From Mytilisepta virgata (taxonomy: Eukaryota; Mollusca; Bivalvia; Mytilida; Mytilidae), in the NCBI GenBank assembly GCA_028015205.1, contig CM051519.1, forward strand, positions 81,303,539 to 81,367,538: a DNA stretch of 64,000 nucleotides. The letters run 5' to 3'. The notes beneath the pieces are model-generated. The model saw nothing but the letters and a program-made list of their open reading frames with translations, did no database searches and was not told the origin of the DNA. Made by a program: the position numbers and the translations under genes. The first letter of the stretch is position 1; each line of letters starts with the position of its first letter. This document shows positions 23,201 through 32,200 of the stretch, piece after piece.

Positions 23201-26200
23201 GGATCTCAATGGTTTTCAGAATATTTAGTATTTTATCATTTGAGGGGGTGGGGCATGACCCCCCTCAGACCCCCCTATGGTACCATATGATTCGTCTTAT
23301 CATAAGGAGTAATAATATATATGGTTATAGGGTGGGGATCTCAATGGTTTTCAGAATATTTAGTATTTTATCGTTTGAGGAGGTGGGGCATGACCCCCCT
23401 CAGACCCCCCTATGGTACCAAATGATTTGTCTTATCATAAGGAGTAATAATATATATGGTTATAGGGTGGGGATCACAATGGTTTTCAAAATATTAAGTA
23501 TTTTGTTATTTTAGCCTACATTTTACAGGCTAGGGGGTGGGGACTGACCCCCAGGGACCCAAATGTGGTACTCTGCACTCCGCCATGACCTGATGCATAT
23601 ACCTTCCAAATATCATGAGGCTAGCTCAAGAAACAAAAAAGTTATGTTCCGGACAAAAAATTTGATTAGAAGAGGAAGAAGAATAATAATCACTAAAACA
23701 ATATGTCTCCCTTCGAGAAGGGGAGACATAATAATTAACCCGCAGAAAACCTATATTACGGTATTTTCTTCTAATAGAGATTTTGACCTTGGGTTTGTCT
23801 TTGAAAATATTCTTATTGATCCTGTAAGTGATCACAGAGTATCCTTGTGAAGTACTGGATAATTGTGGTCTAGTTAACTCGGATAGACTAGAACGTATCC
23901 GACTCGAGGCTGTTAGGACTGTTAAAGGACTCAGCTCCGACTGCATTTTTACTGAAGCTGGGTGCGAATCACTAAAGTCTAGACGCAAGCAGATAAAAAC
24001 TGTTTTGTTCTATAAAATTGAGTGCCCGGATTATCTGTCTGATTTAATACCGCCATTAGTTTATGAAACTACCCCTTAAAATTTACGAAGCGGACAAAAT
24101 TTCACAAAGCCACTAGCTTGACTTAACATCTATCAAAAATCTTTTTTTTCCCCATCTGTACTTAAACTTTGGAATGAATTAGATATGTCATTACGTGAAT
24201 CAACTTCTACAAACAGTTTCAAATTCAAACTTAAATTGCTAATTCGAGTCCATGAAAAACCTCCCCTATATTTCTTGATTGGTGATATATATTTAAATGT
24301 TTTGCATGCGCGTTTAAGAAATAATTGTAGTTCCTTAAAATATGATCTGTATAGATAATATATTGTAGCAGATAAGGCATGTAGCTGTGGGGCACCGAAT
24401 GAAAATGTTGAGCATTTTTTATTGCTCTGCCGAAATTATAATACTCAAAGAGATATATTAACCGAAAACATATCACGTTTAAATGTTCCAGTTACTCTTG
24501 ATATGTTACTTTACGGAAATAATGAAGTCAGTTATGAAATAAATTGTTCTATATTTATTCATGTACAGCGCTTTGTTAAAGATACTAGACGATTCACTGT
24601 AAATTAATTATCTATGTGTATAATGTAACACATTCAGGGTTACCACATATATATATGTTTATTTTCTTTTTCCTTCACGTTATGAATTACTCAAAATTGA
24701 CAGTGTTCATCTTACATACTTGACTCACTCTGTAATTTCATGTTAAAAATATATGGTTTTTTTTTTATATAAATCATATTTATCCTGCAATCAACCATTT
24801 TCTGTCTAACAAGAGGCTCACCAGAGCCTGTATCGCTCACCTTTAGTCTGGTTTTCATTGGACAATTAATCAACTATTTGACCAAGTTTGTTGCAATTGG
24901 TTCAATTGTCCAGGGAAAATTTGTTGAAGATTTATTTTTCATAAGGTTTAATGTTAAAATATGTTCCCTGATGGTGGTAGTCCTGGCAGGAAGTTGATAA
25001 AATTGACCAGGAATAAGGGTGAAACTTAAATAAATGTAACAGAACCCGACCTCAAATTACACAAACCAATAACTCCTAAATAGAATTTGGGAATCCCTTC
25101 AAATTTCAGGGTATGTAGATCTCAACATGGCAAACATTTTTCAATTTACATTTCACTTCTATCTAAAATAGTTTTGGAGATAAATGCAAAAATGTTAAAA
25201 TTTTGAAAATTTGACAAAAAAAGGGCAATAACTCCTAAATGGGTTTTGAGATTTCCTTTAAAATTTCAGGGTATGTAGATCTTGTCATGCTGATCAATTT
25301 TACCTCATCAGATTTTTGATATCTGTAACGGTTTTTAAGTAATAAGCCAAAAACAACACATGCACCCCTATATTCTATTTTTAGCTACCACCACCATGTT
25401 TTATGTCAGATCAAAATAAACTGAGGATTGTTTGTAGAGGACATGTCATAGATCATTCCTATTAAGTTTCAAACCAATCGGCTCAGCGGTTTCAGAGGAG
25501 AATATTTTTGAATGAAAAAATTTTGAAAATTTGACAAAAAAATGGCAACAACTCCTAAATGGGTTTTGGGATTTCCTTTAAAATTTCAGGGTAGGTAGAT
25601 CTCAACATGGGAAACATTTTTCAAATTTACATTTCACTTCTATCTCAAATAGTTTTGGAGATAAATGACGAAAAATATTAAGATTTTGAAAATTTGACGA
25701 AAAAAGGGCAATAACTCCTAAACGGGTAGTGGAATTTCCTTCAAAATTTCAGGGTAGGTAGATCTCGTCATGTTGATCAATTTTACCCTAGTCAGATTTT
25801 CGATATCTGTAACGGTTTTTAAGTTATAAGCCAAAAACAACACATCCACCCCTATATTCTATTTTTAGCTACGACAGCCATGTTTTACGTCAGATCAAAA
25901 TAAATTGAGGATCGTTTGTAGAGGACATGTCATAGATCATTCCTATTAAGTTTCAAACAAATCGGCCCAGCGGTTTCAGAGAAGAAGATTTTTGAATGTT
26001 AAAATTTTGAAAATTTGACGAAAAAAGGGCAATAACTCCTAAATGGGTTTTGGAATTTCCTTCAAAATTTCAGGGTAGGTAGATCTCGTCATGCTGATCA
26101 ATTTTACCCCATGTCAGATTTTCGATATCTGTAACGGTTTTTGAGTTATTAGCAAAAAACAGCAATTTACCCCTATGTTCTATTTTTAGCAACAGTGGCC

Positions 26201-29200
26201 ATGTTTTTCATCGGATCAATATAAAATGAGGATCGTTTGTGGAGGACATGTCATAGATCATTTCTATTAAGTTTCAAACCAATCGGTTCAGCGGTTTCAG
26301 AGGAGATTTTTGAATGAAAAGTTCAACAACTCCTAAATGGGTTTTGGGATTTCCTTTAAAATTTCAGGGTAGGTAGATCTCAACATGGGAAACATTTTTC
26401 AAATTTACATTTCACTTCTATCTCAAATAGTTTTGGAGATAAGTTCCTTTGGCCAGGTGAGCTAATAAAAGGGGTAGAATAAACTTTAGTCGTATTAGGT
26501 CAATGACCTAATAAAGTCTACTGGTATTTGTTTACATGAAGAGCGCGAGGAGCGTAGTGAATGTACCAGATGACGTCGCATTTTCACGGCAATTGGATTT
26601 CAACTTCAACCGTTATTTTAAGGCATTTTACGCATTTAAAGGAGATTGCAGGATAAAGACAATATAAAGTCATTGTCGGAAAATAGAAAATTTATTTGGG
26701 CTCTCTGCGAAACGTGGGGAAAAGGCTCGCTAAAGCTCGCCTTTTCTCATGTTTCTAAAGCTCGCCCAAATAAGTTTTATATTTTCCGACAATGACTATG
26801 TATTGTATATGTATACTGACATATATACTGTAACATTTATGTATGTAACGAAGGCGGCATTACTAAGTTGTAGAACTTGTGCCTGGTCCTTTTGTCGTTA
26901 CCAGGTAAAATGTTCCGGACAATTATGTCTACGTGTAGTTAAAATGTTCCGGAAATTAATGACAAGTTAAAATGATCCAGCTTATATAATTTTTAGCCAA
27001 TGGAATGTTTTAACTAGCTAATATGTCCCAGAGGATCTTTTCAACTAGTTATTAAAAAGTCCACTGGATTTTTTTAGCTAGTTACTTCTTTCCGCCCGGA
27101 ACTTTATATATTAGGAACAAATGAGCTCTTACAATTCCACAATCAAATCTGCAGAGATATTTCAGTTCGGTCGTAATCCAAGCTACAACTATTATAACGA
27201 GAGGCTATAAAGAGCCTGTATATCTCACCTGGATTTAACTTAACCTTGAGCAGGACTAAAAATTTAAGTGTTGCAGTCAATTTGGCTGGTTTTTCTATAG
27301 GGTTCTATGTTAAACTAAGTTCGGCTGTGGCAGCCATCTTGGTTGACAGTCCAGGTCAATGGACACATTTCTAAAAGAGAACTATCTAAGGACCATTACT
27401 ATCAAGTCTTTGTTACAACTGGCTAAGCGGTTTCAGACAAGAAGATTTTTCAATGAATTTTTCCATAAGACCCTATGTCAAACTAAGTTCGGCTGTGGCG
27501 GCCATCTTTGTTGACAGTCCAGTCCGGGTCATCGGACAAAATTCTAAAAGGGGACCATATAAGGACCATTGGTACCAAGTTCAGTTCTAATGGGCTAAGT
27601 GGTTTCAGATGAGAAGATTTTTGAGTTAATTTCCCATGGGGACCTATGTTAAACTAAGTTCGGCTGTGTCGGCCATCTTGGTTCACAGTCCACGAAATCG
27701 GACACATTTCTGAAAGAAGACCTCCTAAGGACCACTGCTGCCAAGTCTGATTGATCTAGTGGTCTCAGAGAATATAACGAAAATGTTAAAATTCCCATAG
27801 GGTCCAATGTTAAACTATGTCCGATCATGGCAGTCATATTGGATGGCGCATGGGAAAACCGAACATATGTTTTAAAGGGGATCATTCAAAGACTATTCCA
27901 CTAAATTTTGGTTTAAATTGGCTTAGCGGTTTCAGAGGAGTTGACGAAAATGTAAAATTCCAATAGGATATATGTTAAATTAAGTCCAGCCATGGCGACC
28001 GTGTTGGATGACGTTCGAGGAAACCAAACACATTTTTTAAAAAGGGGCCACCCAAGGACCATTCCACCAAAGTTTGATTGGCCTAATAGTCTCATAGAAG
28101 ATAACGAAAATGTTAAAATTCCCATAGGGTCCACGGTTAAACTATGTCCGATCATGGCTGCCATATTGGATGGCGCCCCGGAAAACCGAACATATATTTT
28201 AAAGATTTTAAAGGGGAACATCCAAGGACCATTCAACTAAAGTTTGTTTTAAATTGGCTCAGCGGTTTCAGAGGAGTTGATGAAAGTGTGAAAAGGTTAC
28301 GACTACGACGACAGACGCAAAGTGATGAGAATATATATAGCTCACCTGGCCTTTTAGGTCAGGTGAGCTAAAAAGTAATGTGGATAACACTTTACATGAA
28401 TGATATTTCAAATATAACTTACGCGGGGGATATTAATGTCCCTGCAGGAATAGCTTGAGTTTTGTCCGACTACTTCTTGATCTAAAATATTCCGTGATAG
28501 CCTTGAATAAGCTTGGTATTGCTTTTGAACTCTGCTGTCATTTGGAATCAAAGATCCCTGCCGCAGCGCATGTATCCTGCAAAAAGATATACAGATAACT
28601 GCTCGTGTATTACTGATATTTAAAGGAGAAGGTATGCTTTCAGCTATTATTTGGCCCCATTTGACATGAAAAATTAAAAGTCAGGTTTCAGATTCAAATT
28701 TGTAACATTTTTATCATATAATGGTTGAACTTTAACAATCTATCAATCATTGTACAAAATTCCTTCCCGTGATGCAACAGCGACGTCATGGACGTCTGCT
28801 AAATCAAGGATTTGACGAAAATTGTGTGTTTTCACAGAAGCTTTTTGTCAAAACAACTATGAGCAACAGCCTTGCCCAACAAGATTTTTTTTAAAATATA
28901 ATATTTGTCTAATATAAATACACATTTCAGCGAAATATCTTTATGGGCAAGGCTGTTGCTCATATCAAAATTTTAATTCAAAGGTCCAAAAATGACTGAA
29001 ATTCGGTGTTTTCTTTTAATGATTTCTTCACATTTAGCCATTTTTGACAGGATATTGCCGCTATTATAGAAATTTATTGTTGAAAACAAAACATGTTCCT
29101 TAAGGATGTTTCTGACTTTTGATAAAGAATTTTAGCCGGCTCTTCTGGAGTGTTCATAGGAAATACATTGGAATTTTTTGCCAAGTAACCCCTATATTTA

Positions 29201-32200
29201 TTTTCATTTTCTCAAAGGACTTCTTTCAAATGTTCAATTTGTAAAATATTTCAAAAATTTAGTTATTCCTTCCATACGTTACATCTTTCAATATTATTTT
29301 CCCAATGTATTTCTTATGAAAAATCAGTCAAAAATATTTTCCCGCCAAAAATTTGAACCTTTCTGTTGATGGATGGATGAATTATTGTTTAAATTCCAGT
29401 GGGTTTTTCAGTTGATAATATCTCAAAAACAAGTACACGAACATATACTTTTTTGTTTATAATTTTACAACATTTCACATTCAGTTGTAAAAAATATACA
29501 ATTTAGGAAAACGTTGTTATTTTGAACCTCAGGAGCGAACATCCTTAAAATACAACATTTCGAGTACTTAATGATAGCTGAGAGAAGGTTTTTAATTACT
29601 TGTTGGTTTTGGATTTCAAGGGGCCAAATATCAGACCAAATCATACCATGTCCAGATTTTTTGAATTTAAGATTATACCAATCTTGCATTGAACTACCTT
29701 ATCTTATTCACACCCACAAATCTGCTAAGATATTTTACGAAACAAACTTAATAGTCAACTGGACTCTTATTTTAAATTCAAGGATATTTTCAAAAAGAAG
29801 AATATAAATGATGTCAAGAGTTTTTATACTATAAAATACCTTACACAACTTAGAAATATTGCTCATAAATTGGCTTTGAGCAGGCCCGTTACAAAGAGAG
29901 TCTGTAAGTTATGTTCTTTAAATGCAGTTGAAGATGAAATTAATTTTCTTTCAGAATTTTCCATTTACAGTACTTGAAGATCGAAAAATCGTTTTCAGTT
30001 ATGTTTTAAAAATTGAGATATAGAACAACAAATTTATCTGGATTCGAATACTTTATTTTTCCCAATCATCAATCCTTAGTAACTTGGCCTTAGAGGCCAT
30101 GTTACACAATAGAATAGAGAATGAAAAAGGGGAATGTGTCAAAGAGACAACAACCCGACCAAAGAGCAGAAAACAGCTCAAGACTACCAATGGCTCTTCA
30201 ACGCAGCGAGAAAATCCCGCACCCGAAGGCGGGCTTCAGCTGGCCCCTTAACAATAATGTATACTACTTCAGCAAAATGGACGGCACACTTAACGAAAAT
30301 TGGGATGTTTTGAGGTGAACAATAGGGTAGTTTCCCGCGATTTTCAATTTTTGTAAAAACATTCAATTTATTTTTGAATCACATGGCAGTTTTCACCCAA
30401 TGAGAGTATTTTAAAATATTTAAAAAATAATAACAGCTTTTTTGTTTGATCCTCTGTCTGAACTGTTGCCCTCAGCCTACGGCTTTGGGCAAATTTCAGT
30501 CCTTGGGTCAAACAAAACAGCTGAACATTGTCCTCGGACCCAGTCAATAACTTTACAAATTGCTATTGTTGTATTGTTGTATAAAATTTATTTACATGCC
30601 CTCCAAGCCCAAGTCACTAAGGGTCGATGATTGGAAAAATAAAGTATTTATGGAATGTTTCCTATTTTTTAACAGGTTATACAATAGAACCTGGTTTGGG
30701 TCAGTTTACGCATAATAAAGCGCGAAGCGGTTTATGAATGTCATAAACTGACCCTAACCAGGTTATTGAAGTATATTATAACCTGTTAAAAAATTGGAAA
30801 CATTTCTTAGCCTTCCAAACAGAAGCACAATGATTCCTCGATTCAAGCATCAATAATGGCATGGGACTACTAGTATTTGAATTTACAAGTGGCAGATTAC
30901 TCCGTTGGTGACGTCACAAGACCAAACAAGGTTATACAGAATAACCAATGTTGCTCTATGCTGTTCAGCCAATTAAAATGTAGTATTCAAATCAAATTAA
31001 ATCATTCGTCTTTGTATTTAGATCTGAACTAATATTGATCTTAAACTTTAATCATGGAACAGAAAAATTTCGACACCGACCCTTTACAATTATAAAAGAT
31101 AAACACGTTTTTCGCATTAATTTTTATTTGGTTATTTATAATATTTAAAATTTTGAAATCTAATGTTAGAAAGAGTGTCATAAGATACTTACTTGAATGC
31201 ATTATACAACATCTCTTTACATTGTGGAATCTGGAACAAAGTTGTCTGTACTTCTACATACTTGACTAGGTCTTCTGGAGGTATTTCAGGTAATCGTACA
31301 CACGCCATTAGCGGAGCTGCATATTGTAGTCTTTCCTGTCTGTTGTGGTCAATCCATGCAACAACAGCAAAAAATATTTCAAGCTCGCTCTGCACCTTAA
31401 ACTTCAAAGTGTCCTTGTTCAATATTTTGACAACCAGATCGAATCTGCTGTTCAGAAAACTTTCTAATTTGCTGATGGCGGTGAAGTTATCAAATATCGA
31501 TGCTTCCATTCTGTCTAAGATATCACTAAAGCCATGTTTTTCAGCTATCTGCATCAAATATATGACATTCCTGGAACTGAAATTCATTAAGAACTTCCTA
31601 CACAGTGCCAAGGCTGCTGTGATTCCAAGTTGTTTGGCACACCCGATGATTGATTCGATGTTACTTTCCGTGATATGCAGCTCATGCGTGTAAATAAAGC
31701 TCAAAAGCGCTTCCGTTGCTTCAACTGTTGCATTAAGAAGATTGATTTCGGACAACGTCGCTGGTAATCTTTGTCTCTCACAATAACGGGATGTAAATTT
31801 TTCGCTGTACGCTGCCAGAGCAAGCTTATGTGCAAGGAACTCTTGTCCATCTACACGGATGACAATGTCACATAACTGTTGGTTTGTCCACAAATTATAT
31901 AGAAATTCCGAAAGCTCCTTACCACATTCTGATAGATCTCTTGGCTCGACTGCATTTCCTGAATGATTTTCAAATCCATTAAAACTCTTTGAACGCCTTC
32001 GGATGACATCTTCAACAGATTTTGAATTTGTTCCTTTTATTGAATCTTTTTTCTCGACGTTCTGTTGTTTCAGTGTTCCTATTGAACAATTCAGTACTCC
32101 ATTATCTTTCACGGGTTTTTCTTCTGGTGGCGAAAATAAGAAATCTCCCAAGCTTCGTCTTTCCCTCTTTACCCTTACTTTTGTTGGAGTCCGATACATT

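Larger units (their letters stand above)
19502..24607 (+). pseudogene. Decayed non-LTR retrotransposon (LINE) reverse transcriptase
   Basis: Broken pieces of one LINE polyprotein lie in order on the plus strand, antisense to the Kelch gene. 19502-19741 is the pre-RT linker (KRVVIRENDTVWFDSILRR, then NKVNNMKKFAKERFY). About 19900-20070 is early RT (LFNKSLKSCVFPTGWKLARV). 20641-20950 is mid RT (DVSKAFYRVWIRGLL, SYLGNRTQSVTL, then the FADDT active-site motif near 20920). 23730-24079 covers late RT to thumb, and 24080-24607 the C terminus with a Cys-His motif (CSCG...EHFLLLC). No endonuclease domain is visible upstream. Stops, frameshifts and two insertions make it inactive. Clade (Jockey/CR1-like) is not settled. 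Confidence 0.8.
28577..31192 (-). other. Kelch intron 1, no host gene seen
   Basis: Holds a LINE scrap (29800-29976), a Mytilus-type repeat (30113-30300) and a foldback (30654-30804). Two segments near 28880 and 28942 also share GGGCAAGGCTGTTGCTCAT in inverted form. No further exon was needed or seen. Confidence 0.5.

Noticed and set aside
23113..23514. 133-aa repeat ORF
   Set aside because: Another window of the same 135-bp array.
21792..23526. CRISPR-like array
   Set aside because: Units are contiguous 135-bp repeats without unique spacers, in an animal genome.
24811..26465. Definite Helitron assignment
   Set aside because: Hairpin and CTAA-like 3' end fit loosely, but hairpin-to-end spacing is not canonical and no Rep/helicase is present; kept only as a hypothesis.
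31193..31693. 166-aa plus-strand ORF
   Set aside because: Antisense shadow of the BTB-BACK exon, which has clear family motifs on the minus strand.
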